From an uncultured Clostridia bacterium (GTDB lineage: Bacteria > Bacillota > Clostridia > Saccharofermentanales > DTU023): a DNA stretch of 64,000 nucleotides. Shown in pieces: positions 41,989 through 50,992 of the stretch. Made by a program: the position numbers and the translations under genes. The notes under the pieces were generated by a model. That model searched no databases. It was not told where the DNA came from and worked only from the letters and a program-made list of their open reading frames with translations. Where the stretch lies: assembly GCA_946220865.1 (NCBI GenBank), contig CAMJYM010000006.1, positions 1 through 64,000 of the forward strand, read 5' to 3'. Each line of letters begins with the position of its first letter. The first letter of the stretch is position 1.

Positions 41989-44206
41989 TCTCTTTTTGAA
42001 CGGCCTGCCTGTGCTGGCCCTGGCTATCGATAGAAAGGCCATTTACTACGCGGCTTCGGTTCTGCTTATTGCTCTCGTTATGCTCTGCATCTCGCGCATG
42101 AGCAAGGTGGAGACAGCTGTCAGCGGCAACCGCATCGGAGCCCTTTCCATGTTTGCCGCTATCTTGCTGACCCTTTGGTATTACCATATTTTCACAGTAG
42201 CTGAGCTATGGATCGCCATGCTCATCGGCGCCGCCCTGGGTCTTTGGATCTCCGCTAAAGTGCAGATGATCCAGATGCCTCAGATGGTTGGTCTGCTCAA
42301 TGGTTTTGGCGGCCTTGCCTCGATGATTGCCGGTATCCTTACCTTGCTCTCGGCACACCGCGAATTTATGGGGACAGCCAATGTCAGCAATTTTCGTCTG
42401 GACGCTTTCAGTCAGATTACCGCGGGCCTTGCCGTCGTTGTCGGTGGTCTTACCTGGGCGGGTTCTGCGGTCGCCGCAGCCAAACTTGCCGGAAAACTCC
42501 AGCAACGTCCGGTCGTTTACCCGCTGCATCAGCTCTGGACGGGCCTTTTCCTCCTGATTTCGCTGGTCGTACCCTTCTTCTTTGCCATGACCAATCTCTT
42601 CGGAGTGCAGGCGCGCCTGCTGCTGATTCTCGTCGCGGTTGTCGTCTCAAATCTCTTCGGATATTTCTTTGCCATACGCGTGGGCGGCGCGGATATGCCG
42701 ATCACGATCTCGTTGTTGAACTCCTTCTCCGGGGTGGCCGGTGCGATTGCCGGTATGGCGATGAATGACATTCTGCTCGTATCCGTCGGCGGCATCGTCG
42801 GCGCATCAGGCCTCCTGCTCACGCAGATTATGTGCCGCAGCATGAACCGTCATCTCTTCGATATTCTGCTCGGCAAGAGCAGCAAGCCACTCACCCGTGG
42901 CGAGGCGGGAAAAGACGGGAGCAACACCGTTGCAGGGCCTGCATCCGCTGAAACTACAGGCGCCGTTGTGTCTGGAAGCACAGACGCAGCGACCGGACAG
43001 GCAAAGCCGACCACAAGCGCTGCCCAGGCAATTTCTGGGGCAAGTTCTGACGCAAAGCAAAATGATGCTGCGCTAAGCCCCGAAGTCCATGCGGCTCAGT
43101 GGCTCCAGGAAGCTCAGAGTGTCATTATCGTTCCGGGCTATGGCATGGCTCGTTCGCAGGCCCAGCCGCTGGTCAAACAGCTGGCCGATCGCCTGGAGAG
43201 CGAAGGCAAAAAGGTGCGTTTCGCCATTCATCCCGTGGCCGGTCGTATGCCGGGTCACATGAACGTCCTGCTCGCCGAAGTGGATGTACCTTACGAGAAG
43301 CTCTTTGAGATGCAGGCCATCGACGGTGAATTCAAGGATACGGACATGGCCATCGTTATCGGTGCCAATGACGTCATCAATCCCGCCGCGAACACCGCCG
43401 AAGGGACACCGATCTACGGCATGCCGGTGCTCTCCGTGGCAGATGCCAGACACATTCTCATCCTCAACTTCGACCTCAAACCGGGCTACGCCGGGGTCGA
43501 AAATCCCCTCTATGCCGAAGCCAAAGAGAGCCATGAGCACGTGGAAATTCTCCTTGGCGATGCCAAAGAATCGCTCGATAAAATCAGCAAGGCCTGCGCA
43601 GAAATGCAGGCAGGAAAACTGTCAGGGGAGAAGGACGCTGCACAGGCCGCGACCGCAGATTCACCTGAGACGCCAGCCAAATCCGGACTTGAGCGTGCAG
43701 CGGACGACATCAAGGCTGCTGCCACTGTCATCATCGTGCCGGGCTATGGCATGGCTCGTTCACAGGCCCAGCCGCTGGTCAAACAGCTGGCCGACCGCCT
43801 GGAGAGCGAAGGCAAAAAGGTGCGCTTCGCCATTCATCCTGTGGCCGGTCGTATGCCGGGTCACATGAATGTCCTGCTCGCCGAAGTGGATGTACCCTAC
43901 GAGAAACTCTTTGAGATGCAGGCCATCGACGGCGACTTCAAGGATACCGATATGGCCATCGTCATCGGTGCCAACGACGTCATCAACCCTGCAGCGAACA
44001 CGGCTGAGGGCACCCCGATCTACGGCATGCCCGTACTCTCCGTCGCAGACGCCAGACACATTCTCATCCTCAACTTCGACCTTAAACCGGGCTACGCAGG
44101 AGTGGAAAATCCCCTCTATGCCGAAGCCGCGGCCGGAGAAGAGCACGTTATCATCGCCCTCGGAGACGCCAAAGACAGCCTCAATAAGCTTCTGGCGCTG
44201 CTCTAA
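41981..44206 (+). CDS. pntB: NAD(P) transhydrogenase beta subunit with two tandem dIII domains
   Basis: About 300 residues of membrane domain (GLLNGFGGLASMIAG, ADMPITISLLNSFSG) are followed by an Ala/Ser/Thr-rich linker and then two copies of the nucleotide-binding domain III, at about residues 381-526 and 583-741. Both begin IIVPGYGMARSQAQ and contain GRMPGHMNVLLAEVDVPY and IGANDVINPAA. Usual PntB has one copy and about 460 aa; this protein has 741. Over 394 aligned bases the copies differ at about 31 positions, all but one silent (Glu to Asp), so both are kept by selection. The KRS motif for the NADP 2'-phosphate reads NFD in both (496-498 and 698-700). The start at 41981 overlaps pntAB. 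Confidence 0.95.
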   Translation: MLNLFLNGLPVLALAIDRKAIYYAASVLLIALVMLCISRMSKVETAVSGNRIGALSMFAAILLTLWYYHIFTVAELWIAMLIGAALGLWISAKVQMIQMPQMVGLLNGFGGLASMIAGILTLLSAHREFMGTANVSNFRLDAFSQITAGLAVVVGGLTWAGSAVAAAKLAGKLQQRPVVYPLHQLWTGLFLLISLVVPFFFAMTNLFGVQARLLLILVAVVVSNLFGYFFAIRVGGADMPITISLLNSFSGVAGAIAGMAMNDILLVSVGGIVGASGLLLTQIMCRSMNRHLFDILLGKSSKPLTRGEAGKDGSNTVAGPASAETTGAVVSGSTDAATGQAKPTTSAAQAISGASSDAKQNDAALSPEVHAAQWLQEAQSVIIVPGYGMARSQAQPLVKQLADRLESEGKKVRFAIHPVAGRMPGHMNVLLAEVDVPYEKLFEMQAIDGEFKDTDMAIVIGANDVINPAANTAEGTPIYGMPVLSVADARHILILNFDLKPGYAGVENPLYAEAKESHEHVEILLGDAKESLDKISKACAEMQAGKLSGEKDAAQAATADSPETPAKSGLERAADDIKAAATVIIVPGYGMARSQAQPLVKQLADRLESEGKKVRFAIHPVAGRMPGHMNVLLAEVDVPYEKLFEMQAIDGDFKDTDMAIVIGANDVINPAANTAEGTPIYGMPVLSVADARHILILNFDLKPGYAGVENPLYAEAAAGEEHVIIALGDAKDSLNKLLALL
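43121..43522 (+). repeat. First copy of the dIII-coding repeat in pntB
   Basis: Coding repeat unit, copy 1 of 2. The offset to copy 2 is 606 bases (202 codons), in frame. Confidence 0.95.
43727..44128 (+). repeat. Second copy of the dIII-coding repeat in pntB
   Basis: Coding repeat unit, copy 2 of 2; about 92 percent identical to copy 1 by hand count, with nearly all differences in third codon positions. Confidence 0.95.
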
Positions 44207-44357
44207 ACCGAAGAAGGATTTTCGTCCACTTGAAAGTTTGAGGAATCAACGCCCTAAACTAATAAAAAATAAAAGTTCAGGGCATAGCGTTGTCAAAAGG
44301 ATAGTTATTAGATACGAGAGGATAGTACAGAAAGTCCTTAAAATATCAAAATGCCTG

Positions 44358-44402
44358 CGCCCTCCTGGCCGTTGCACACAGCAAAAGCCGGAGGGCGTTT
44401 TA
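44358..44402 (+). terminator. Terminator of the transhydrogenase operon
   Basis: CGCCCTCC (44358-44365) pairs with GGAGGGCG (44390-44397) with further GGC/GCC pairing inside, followed by TTTTAT. Confidence 0.8.
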
Positions 44403-44508
44403 TGTGCAGAATAAAGCTTTCACTTGAACAAAAGGCAGTTAAATGCAGATATTAGACCTGATCCAAATGAAGCAGGATCATGGGAAAGCACTGTCCTTTT
44501 GTACTTTG

Positions 44509-45315
44509 CTACGGCTTCAGCCTGGGCGGCTCAATGAGCTGCTCACCAAGCAGATGACGGACAGCTGCAGAGGCCAGCAGGAGGCCTGCGGCAGCCGGGA
44601 CAAAGATCATTGATGAGGGGCCGGAGCGTTCGGGTGGAAGCTCGCAGGCGGGCTCTCTGGAGGCAACCAGGGGAAGATTTCGCAGCCCTGCATCCCGGAG
44701 CAGCTTGCGCAATTTTTTGAGAAGAGGATCGCCCTCCGTTTTAAAAAGATCCGTAAGTTCAAGCTTCGAGGGGTCGAGCCGCCGCCCGCAGCCGCCGCAG
44801 CTGAGGAGGGGCTGGCCTTTTCTTGCGCAGGCCAGGGCAAGCGCCATTTTAGCGGGAATGTCATCGATGGCGTCGATGACAAGATCATAGACAGATGCAG
44901 AGCCTGCGGACCGCAGCTCTGTTGACAGCGCTGAAGCACTGCCAGAATTCTCTGCGGAAGTACTGAGAGGTTCTGCCACAGAAGCGTTGAGATAGTCGTC
45001 CACATTTGACTCGTCCAGACGAGATTGTAGAGGATGCAAGACGGTATCGTGCGATATACGGTAAAGCTCCCTGGCCATGGCCTGTACTTTTGCCTGGCCA
45101 ATACTGTCGAGGAGGGCAGGGAGCTGACGATTGAGGTTGCTTTCGGCAACAACGTCCGGATCAACCATGGTCAGCTGACCCAGGCCGGAGCGCACCAGTC
45201 CTTCGGCGACAAAAGAGCCGACGCCGCCTGTTCCGAAAAGTAAAATATGAGCGGCTCTCAGCCGAGCCAGCCCGTCTGTCCCGATAAGACCTTCTGTTCG
45301 TTCTGTCCAGGCCAT
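44509..45315 (-). CDS. tcdA: tRNA threonylcarbamoyladenosine dehydratase (TcdA/YgdL), E1-like
   Basis: ThiF/E1-superfamily protein that uses ATP to cyclise t6A in tRNA. Seen: FGTGGVGSFVAEGLVRSGLG (nucleotide loop), DPDVVAESNLNRQ (TcdA signature), DAIDDIPAKMAL and the CGGCGRRLDPSKLE block. 268 aa. A Ser/Ala-rich insertion of about 30 residues (from about 44890 to 44990) separates the DESNVDDYL helix from the YDLVIDAIDD strand. It is alone on the minus strand between two plus-strand transcription units. Confidence 0.9.
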   Translation of the reverse strand: MAWTERTEGLIGTDGLARLRAAHILLFGTGGVGSFVAEGLVRSGLGQLTMVDPDVVAESNLNRQLPALLDSIGQAKVQAMARELYRISHDTVLHPLQSRLDESNVDDYLNASVAEPLSTSAENSGSASALSTELRSAGSASVYDLVIDAIDDIPAKMALALACARKGQPLLSCGGCGRRLDPSKLELTDLFKTEGDPLLKKLRKLLRDAGLRNLPLVASREPACELPPERSGPSSMIFVPAAAGLLLASAAVRHLLGEQLIEPPRLKP

Positions 45316-45543
45316 TTAAAGCACCGTCCCTCTCTATTTCTGAGTGCCTGCACTGGTATTTGCTGGGGTTCCCCTTTGCGGTAGCCGCCAAAGCCGCTTC
45401 CGGCCCTTGCGGCACTGGCACACCCCTGCCAGGTGCTGCATGCAGATCTGTGTCCGTTTATGCTCTTTTCTTACTTATTATAGCGGCTGAAACGGTCAAC
45501 TATGCTAAAATAAATGAAATTGAGGAAAGTGCAGGTGCGAACT

Positions 45544-47841
45544 ATGGCAAACACGCAGACCGCCAAGCCTGAAAGCAGCGAAACCAGGACGACGCTCGAT
45601 CTGGAAGCCCTGAAAAAGCATTTCGGCGAGTGGTATCGCGACGATGAGCTGCTCGAAGAAGCAGAGATGAATACCGATTTCTATCCCTATCGCGAGCTCT
45701 TTTCGCCCATCAAAATAGGCCGCCTTGAAATTAAAAACCGTCTGGTCATGGCCCCCATGGGTAACATCAACATGAATGATGAGACGGGCCGCCCAGGTGA
45801 GCGCATGGTCCGCTATTTTGAAGAACGCGCCAAAGGGGGAACGGGCCTCCTGACCTCCGGCCTTGTCCCTGTCTCGCAGGGCATTGACCCCACTGTGCTC
45901 GAAAAAGACCGCCTCGGTTATTTTCCCCGCCTGCACGGCAGCCGCTCTTTTTACTCAGGCTGGCGCGACATTGCCAATGCCTGCCATGCCTATGGCGCGC
46001 GTTTTTTTATCCAGCTCACCGCCGGTCTCGGACGCGTCGGCAATCCGGAGTGTCTGCTCACTTTAAAACGCTTTCCGCGCTCGGCTTCCTTTAATAAAAA
46101 CTATTATCTTCCTGCCGTTCCCTGCCTCAGACTCAGTGATCGCAGCCTCAAAAAGATCATTCGCCGGACCGGCGACGCCGCGGCAGATGCTAAAGTGGCA
46201 GGTATCGATGGAGTTTACCTCCATGCGCATGAGGGTTACCTCATGGAGCAGCTCGCCAACCGGGCCTTTAATCGCCGAAAACTCGGCCGTTACGCGAATT
46301 GGCAGGCTTTCGGGATCGATATGGTCAAGGAGATTCGCCGGCGCTGCGGCGATCGTTATCCCATCATGTTCCGCCTTGACCTTTCGCTCATGCTGAATGT
46401 GACTTACGGGGAAGAACTGAAGAAAATTCCCGAACTGAAAAAATACAGTAACGAGCGCAGCGTCGAAGAGTCGCTGCAATACATGGAAGCTCTGATTCGT
46501 GCCGGCGTTGACTGCTTTGATGTGGATCTCGGCTGCTACGACAACTGGTGGCTACCCCATCCCCCGACCTTTATGCCCCCGGCCTGCTATCGCGATGTGG
46601 CGGCCTGCGCCAAAGCCTATCTTGAAGAAAAGAAAATTCTCTCCAATCAGGGCGTGCCCGTGCCCATCGTCGCGGTGGGCAAGCTGGGCTATCCCGATCT
46701 GGCCGAAAAGCTCCTGCGCGAGGGTAAGGCCGATATGATCATGCTGGGTCGTCCGCTGCTGGCAGATCCGTATTGGCCGCAGAAGGCCTACGCCGGACGT
46801 GTGGCGGATATTCGCCCCTGTATCGGCTGCCAGGATGCCTGTATCAATGAGTTTGTCGAGGGGGGCCACCCCTATTGCACTGTCAATCCACGCTGTTCCT
46901 TTGAAATGCAATTTCCGCTGGAAGCTCCACCAGCGCCCCGGTGCAAACGGGTAGCGGTCATCGGAGCCGGTCCTGCAGGCATTGAATGCGCTCTGGCCTG
47001 TCATGCCCGTGGTCACGAGGTTGTTCTCTTCGACGACAAAGCTGCGGCAGGGGGGACGCTGGACGTGGCGGCACTCGCCAAGATCAAGATGGACTTGCAC
47101 CATTATGTTGACTGGCTGCAGCATCAGGTCGACAAAGCCAGCCAGGAGCCGGGCTTCCGCTATCTGCCCAAGACCATCGCCAGCCTTAACATGCTTCTGG
47201 ATGAACGCTTTGATGTCATTGTCTGCGCGACCGGAGCCAAAGCCGTCGGACTGCCGGTCGACGGAGCAGAGCATGCCTTGCTGGGTGCAGAGGTTACAGA
47301 GCATCTCGAAAGCGTCGAGGGTAAAAAGAAAATCATCATCGTGGGCGCCGGTGCTGTGGGCATGGAGCTTGCATTTAAACTCTCCGACGATCCCGAGCGT
47401 GAAATTCTCATTGTAGAAGCGACGGACAAGGTTCTGGATGGTGTCTGCACAGCCAACCGCGGCTATCTCATCTATTATCTCAAGGAGCGTGGCGCTAAAA
47501 TCTGGCTGCACTCGCAGCTCGTCTCCATCAGCGATAAAGGCGCCACCATCCGCCACAACGTTAGTCCCAGCGTGCCCAATCCCTTTGTTACCTGGACCCC
47601 GCTGCTCCCGGAAAACGTTGTCAATCCTCTGGCCAAACCTGTGAAAGAAGACTTCCGCGAAGAATTTGTCGAAGCTGACGCGGTCATTCTCGCTGTCGGC
47701 ATGAAAAGTGACGACAAGCTCTATCGTGAGCTGGTACAGAATTATGCAGCCCCGGAAATCTACAATATCGGCGACAGCTTCCAGGCGGCCACCATCAAGC
47801 CAGCTGTGCGCGCAGGCTACCGCCTGGGCATGAAAATCTGA
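45544..47841 (+). CDS. Old Yellow Enzyme-type iron-sulfur flavoprotein oxidoreductase
   Basis: Enoate reductase/2,4-dienoyl-CoA reductase-like enzyme: an FMN-binding TIM barrel (LFSPIKIGRLEIKNRLVMAPMG; HAHEGYLMEQ), a 4Fe-4S site (CIGCQDAC...YCTVNPRC, from about residue 425), then an FAD and NAD(P)H-binding half (VIGAGPAGIECALACHARGHEVVLF; IVGAGAVGMELAFKL). I choose the ATG at 45544 (765 aa); an ATG ten codons earlier lies almost on a TAAAAT -10-like sequence. The substrate is unknown; reduction of unsaturated acids from amino acid fermentation is plausible. It is followed by a Gfo/Idh/MocA gene 44 bases on. Confidence 0.88.
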   Translation: MANTQTAKPESSETRTTLDLEALKKHFGEWYRDDELLEEAEMNTDFYPYRELFSPIKIGRLEIKNRLVMAPMGNINMNDETGRPGERMVRYFEERAKGGTGLLTSGLVPVSQGIDPTVLEKDRLGYFPRLHGSRSFYSGWRDIANACHAYGARFFIQLTAGLGRVGNPECLLTLKRFPRSASFNKNYYLPAVPCLRLSDRSLKKIIRRTGDAAADAKVAGIDGVYLHAHEGYLMEQLANRAFNRRKLGRYANWQAFGIDMVKEIRRRCGDRYPIMFRLDLSLMLNVTYGEELKKIPELKKYSNERSVEESLQYMEALIRAGVDCFDVDLGCYDNWWLPHPPTFMPPACYRDVAACAKAYLEEKKILSNQGVPVPIVAVGKLGYPDLAEKLLREGKADMIMLGRPLLADPYWPQKAYAGRVADIRPCIGCQDACINEFVEGGHPYCTVNPRCSFEMQFPLEAPPAPRCKRVAVIGAGPAGIECALACHARGHEVVLFDDKAAAGGTLDVAALAKIKMDLHHYVDWLQHQVDKASQEPGFRYLPKTIASLNMLLDERFDVIVCATGAKAVGLPVDGAEHALLGAEVTEHLESVEGKKKIIIVGAGAVGMELAFKLSDDPEREILIVEATDKVLDGVCTANRGYLIYYLKERGAKIWLHSQLVSISDKGATIRHNVSPSVPNPFVTWTPLLPENVVNPLAKPVKEDFREEFVEADAVILAVGMKSDDKLYRELVQNYAAPEIYNIGDSFQAATIKPAVRAGYRLGMKI

Positions 47842-47885
47842 ACAGGCCCCGCACACGCCCTTAGACGAGTGAGGAAAGGGATCCT

Positions 47886-49055
47886 ATGAAAGCATCAGAA
47901 GCCCCTCTGAAATTTGCCCTGGTCGGTCTGGGACGTGCTGCCCGGCACCATCTCATGGCGCTGCGTGTGCAGCAGAAAAAGGGGCGGGCCGAACTCATCG
48001 CTGTGGCAGACGCAAATCAAGCTGCAGCCGACAGGGCTCTGCACACGCACGCTAAGGCTTATTTCAAGGATGTCCCCAGATATGCTTCGCTCGGTGAAAT
48101 CTTAGAACACTGTCAGCCCGATGTTGTGGCCATCACCACGCCCTCCGGCTCGCATAAGGCCCTGGCCATGGAGGCATTGGCAGCAGGCTGTCATCTGCTC
48201 GTGGAAAAGCCCATCGCCATGAGCAGCGAAGATGCCCGTGAAATCTGCGAAGCTGCTGAAAAAGCCGGGAAGAGGGTCGCGCTCGGCCATGTCTACCGCT
48301 ACTTTCCCCTGGTGGATCAAGTGCAGCACGATCTCAGGAACGGTCGTTTCGGACGTATCTACTACGGTACCGTGCAAGTGCGCTGGGGCCATGACCAGGC
48401 TTACTATGATTCTGCTCCCTGGCGCGGCACCCGTGCCGCCGATGGTGGGGTCGTGATGAATCAGTCCGTCCATGCCCTCGACCTCATGCGTTGGTTGCTC
48501 TGTGTGGAAGATAACGATTCTTCGGAGACATCTGAAGCATATAGGACCCCTGAGACTCTTGTGCCTTCAGGGGTCTCTGAGGTTTCTGATCTTTCTAAAG
48601 GACCCGAGACTTCGGTTAAGGCCTTCTGTGACCGACAGAGCCACCGGATGGAGTCCGAAGACCTGGGCCTTGCCCTCTTTCGCTTCGGCAATGGTTCCTA
48701 CCTCAGCTACGAGGGAACAACCAGCTCCGAACCCGCCGCCCAGGAGGCAAGCTTTTACATCTGTGCAGAGAAAGGTGAAATTCGCGCGCGGCTCTACCGC
48801 AAAAAGATTTCCTGCGAAATGATCGAAAACGGCGGAAAGCGCATAACGAGGCAGTACATCCGCAGATGGCTTGGCCGTGAGCTGAAAAAGGAAGGCCTTG
48901 CGGCCCTCACGCAGATCGGCAATCCTCACTACTTCATTTACAGCGATCTCATTGAAGCCATTCGTGAGAAACACGATCCCCGTGCCTCCGCCCGCGATGG
49001 CCTCGCCTCTGTCGCCATGGTCGAAGCCATCTACAAGGACAGCGGAATCCTTTAA
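47886..49055 (+). CDS. Gfo/Idh/MocA family oxidoreductase
   Basis: NAD(P)-dependent sugar- or polyol-type dehydrogenase. Seen: FALVGLGRAARHHLMAL (nucleotide loop), ITTPSGSHKALAMEALAAGCHLLVEKPIAM with the conserved EKP, GHVYRYFPL, and GGVVMNQSVHALDLMRWL (catalytic HxxD). About 45 residues after that helix are a low-complexity Ser/Glu/Thr/Pro-rich insertion (48510-48640) whose DNA holds the 9-base inverted repeat GACCCCTGA/TCAGGGGTC (48545-48575). Substrate unknown. AGGAAAGGG lies upstream. Probably co-transcribed with the preceding flavoprotein. Confidence 0.88.
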   Translation: MKASEAPLKFALVGLGRAARHHLMALRVQQKKGRAELIAVADANQAAADRALHTHAKAYFKDVPRYASLGEILEHCQPDVVAITTPSGSHKALAMEALAAGCHLLVEKPIAMSSEDAREICEAAEKAGKRVALGHVYRYFPLVDQVQHDLRNGRFGRIYYGTVQVRWGHDQAYYDSAPWRGTRAADGGVVMNQSVHALDLMRWLLCVEDNDSSETSEAYRTPETLVPSGVSEVSDLSKGPETSVKAFCDRQSHRMESEDLGLALFRFGNGSYLSYEGTTSSEPAAQEASFYICAEKGEIRARLYRKKISCEMIENGGKRITRQYIRRWLGRELKKEGLAALTQIGNPHYFIYSDLIEAIREKHDPRASARDGLASVAMVEAIYKDSGIL

Positions 49056-49217
49056 GGCTTGCGGCTGGCCTTCTCGGGGCTGTCGCGCCCACATGGACGA
49101 GCGCATTGATCCCGATGCCGGCCTGAGCTTCCACAAAAAAAATCGGCGATACAGTTACAGCGGGAGACAGCATTTGCAGCCTTCTGGCCTCAGATGAGAG
49201 CCTCTTTCCTGCAGCTG

Positions 49218-49245
49218 TTTGCATTGATTTTCCGTGCCGTATGAT
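49218..49245 (+). promoter_or_regulatory. Possible promoter of the MazE/PIN operon
   Basis: TTTGCA, a 16-base spacer and TATGAT, with the -10 element inside the left arm of the operator palindrome. Confidence 0.4.
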
Positions 49246-49271
49246 TTACCCTATAAGTAGGGTAAACCATA
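49240..49271 (+). promoter_or_regulatory. Operator palindrome of the MazE/PIN pair
   Basis: TATGATTTACCCTA (49240-49253) and TAGGGTAAACCATA (49258-49271) match as inverted arms at 13 of 14 positions around TAAG. Likely the binding site for the AbrB-type antitoxin. Confidence 0.7.
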
Positions 49272-49293
49272 CTTATTTCATGTGAGGTGCGAT

Positions 49294-49551
49294 ATGGATA
49301 TTTATGTTGATAGTGCCAAGGTCATGGCGAAGGGTCAGATTACCTTACCAAAGGCTGTGCGCGAAGACCTGGCTCTGCAGACAGGAGATCGTGTCATGCT
49401 GATTCGAGAAAATAATAAGGTCATTCTTCTAAATGCCGCCGATTATGCGATGCAATATCTGCAGAGCCAGCTGGCTGACGTAAGTCCCATGAACGATGAG
49501 GAAGTCGTGAGCGAGGTTAAAAAAGTTCGCAGGGAGCTTGCGGGTAAATGA
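49294..49551 (+). CDS. AbrB/MazE-type antitoxin
   Basis: 85-residue swapped-hairpin DNA-binding protein: AKVMAKGQITLPKAVREDLALQTGDRVMLIREN is the AbrB/MazE core, followed by a short acidic toxin-binding tail. I choose the ATG at 49294 with GAGGTG upstream. It should bind the palindrome before the gene and neutralise the PIN protein whose start overlaps its stop (ATGA). Confidence 0.88.
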   Translation: MDIYVDSAKVMAKGQITLPKAVREDLALQTGDRVMLIRENNKVILLNAADYAMQYLQSQLADVSPMNDEEVVSEVKKVRRELAGK

Positions 49552-49949
49552 GGGTTTTCATTGATACGAACATCCTTATTTCAGCTGCCTTCAGTTCAAC
49601 CTCTCCGGTAGCGCATGCGTTCAGAAAAGCCATAAGAATGCCCTACAGGGCTATCGTCTGTGAACAAACGCTAACTGAAATGAGCCGCGTGTTTCAGAAA
49701 AAATATCCTGAAAAATGGGAGCTATTGCAGTCATTTGCGCAAATTCTGATATCATCCCTGGAAATTGTAGAAATACCGCGAGTAGCGGTTGAAGAAGAAA
49801 AATTGATTCGTGATGAAACGGATCGCCCTTTATTAAGAGCGGCCATCGCCTCAGCTTGTGATTACTTTCTCACTGGAGATAAGGACTTCCTTGAATCAGA
49901 AATTACATACCCAAGGATCATATCTGTGCGAGATTTTCTCACCCTTTGA
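49548..49949 (+). CDS. PIN-domain toxin
   Basis: 133-residue PIN-fold ribonuclease of the toxin-antitoxin type: MRVFIDTNILISA with the first acidic ligand, a central Glu (EQTLTEMSRV), DETDRPLLRAAIASACDYFLTGDKDFL with the remaining acidic residues. Translation is coupled to the antitoxin. It probably cuts RNA when free. The pair is AT-richer than the neighbours, as for the HigBA pair at 31.2 kb. Confidence 0.88.
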   Translation: MRVFIDTNILISAAFSSTSPVAHAFRKAIRMPYRAIVCEQTLTEMSRVFQKKYPEKWELLQSFAQILISSLEIVEIPRVAVEEEKLIRDETDRPLLRAAIASACDYFLTGDKDFLESEITYPRIISVRDFLTL

Positions 49950-50011
49950 TATCCTCAAACGTTAGCTCATTTCCCAGAAAGATCCGAACACCCGAAAACC
50001 CGCATCGAAAC

Positions 50012-50992
50012 ATGGCCCAGACAAAAAGAAAAACAGCCGCAGAGCTCATCCAGATCGCCGGACATCCGGTCCTGGTAAACCGCAAGGCCATCAAGAACCT
50101 CATTTTGCGAGTCAGGCCGGACGGAAGCCTGAGTCTGTCCCTGCCCCGGAGCTGCAGTCTGGAGGCGGCAGAGCGCTTTATTCGCAGGAAGGAAGCCTGG
50201 ATCACAAAAACGACTGCCAGACAGCGCGAAGCATCCCGCCGCAAAGCCGCTGCTGAGCCACAGATCTACCGGGAGGGAGATCAGCTCTTTGTCCTGGGTA
50301 AGCCCAGTATTCTGCACTGGCAAGTCAAGGGATATGAAAGCCTGTGCGAGGAGGAGAGATGTGGCTTGTACGTTCCCTCGCATGCTGAAATTTTTAATGA
50401 AAAGTTAAAATTTGAAAGTTGCTGTGGCGAAAGCAGCAATAACAAACAACAATATTCCTCTCCTAACGAACCATCTCCAGACCTTCCCTCAGCCAGTTTT
50501 CCGAACCTTCTTGAAGACGCCGCAAAGCAAGAGAATACGAAGCCTCAATCGTTGCCATACGAGCTATTCCTTACTCTTCCCTCAGCTTGCTCTCCAAGCC
50601 TACCCGAAGATGCTGCAAAGCGAGAAAAAAGGGTCTGGGGCTTTTACAAAGAAGTTCTTGAACAGCAAATCACAAAGCTTTTACCCGTTTGGAAAAGACG
50701 TCTTAACATCGAGAGGGAAACACCCCTCCATTTTCAGAAAATGAAGAGCCGCTGGGGCTCCTGTCAGACAAAAAGCGGTCGCCTCTGCTTCAACACACGA
50801 CTTGCTGAATACCCGAAAGAGCTTATCGAGTACGTCCTCGTCCACGAGCTGACCCACTTCGATGAGCCCTCGCACAACAAAGTCTTTTATACCCTCATGG
50901 AGCAGCGCCTGTCCGGCTGGAAAAAGTACCGCAAAGCCCTGCGAGTGTCGGCTGAGGAACTTTATCGCTGGACTTCTGCAAAAGAATCATAA
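50012..50992 (+). CDS. YgjP/DUF45-type metallopeptidase-like protein with repeat insertion
   Basis: SprT/WLM-like zinc protein of the YgjP (DUF45) family: N-terminal LVNRKAIKNLILRVRPDGSLSLSLP, then RWGSCQTKSGRLCFNTRLAEYP and the zinc motif VHELTHFDEPSHNKVF. An insertion of about 85 residues (50380-50640) separates the two halves and carries a degenerate tandem repeat, LPSASFPNLLEDAAKQE followed by LPSACSPSLPEDAAKRE. The start at 50012 fits the family; no good binding site is seen, and a TTG at 49946 is in frame. It follows the toxin gene closely. Confidence 0.82.
   Translation: MAQTKRKTAAELIQIAGHPVLVNRKAIKNLILRVRPDGSLSLSLPRSCSLEAAERFIRRKEAWITKTTARQREASRRKAAAEPQIYREGDQLFVLGKPSILHWQVKGYESLCEEERCGLYVPSHAEIFNEKLKFESCCGESSNNKQQYSSPNEPSPDLPSASFPNLLEDAAKQENTKPQSLPYELFLTLPSACSPSLPEDAAKREKRVWGFYKEVLEQQITKLLPVWKRRLNIERETPLHFQKMKSRWGSCQTKSGRLCFNTRLAEYPKELIEYVLVHELTHFDEPSHNKVFYTLMEQRLSGWKKYRKALRVSAEELYRWTSAKES

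Noticed and set aside
43121..44128. PntB duplication as an assembly artefact
   Set aside because: The copies differ at about 31 positions that are nearly all silent and are followed by different C-terminal sequence; a false join would give identical copies. Not fully excluded without reads.
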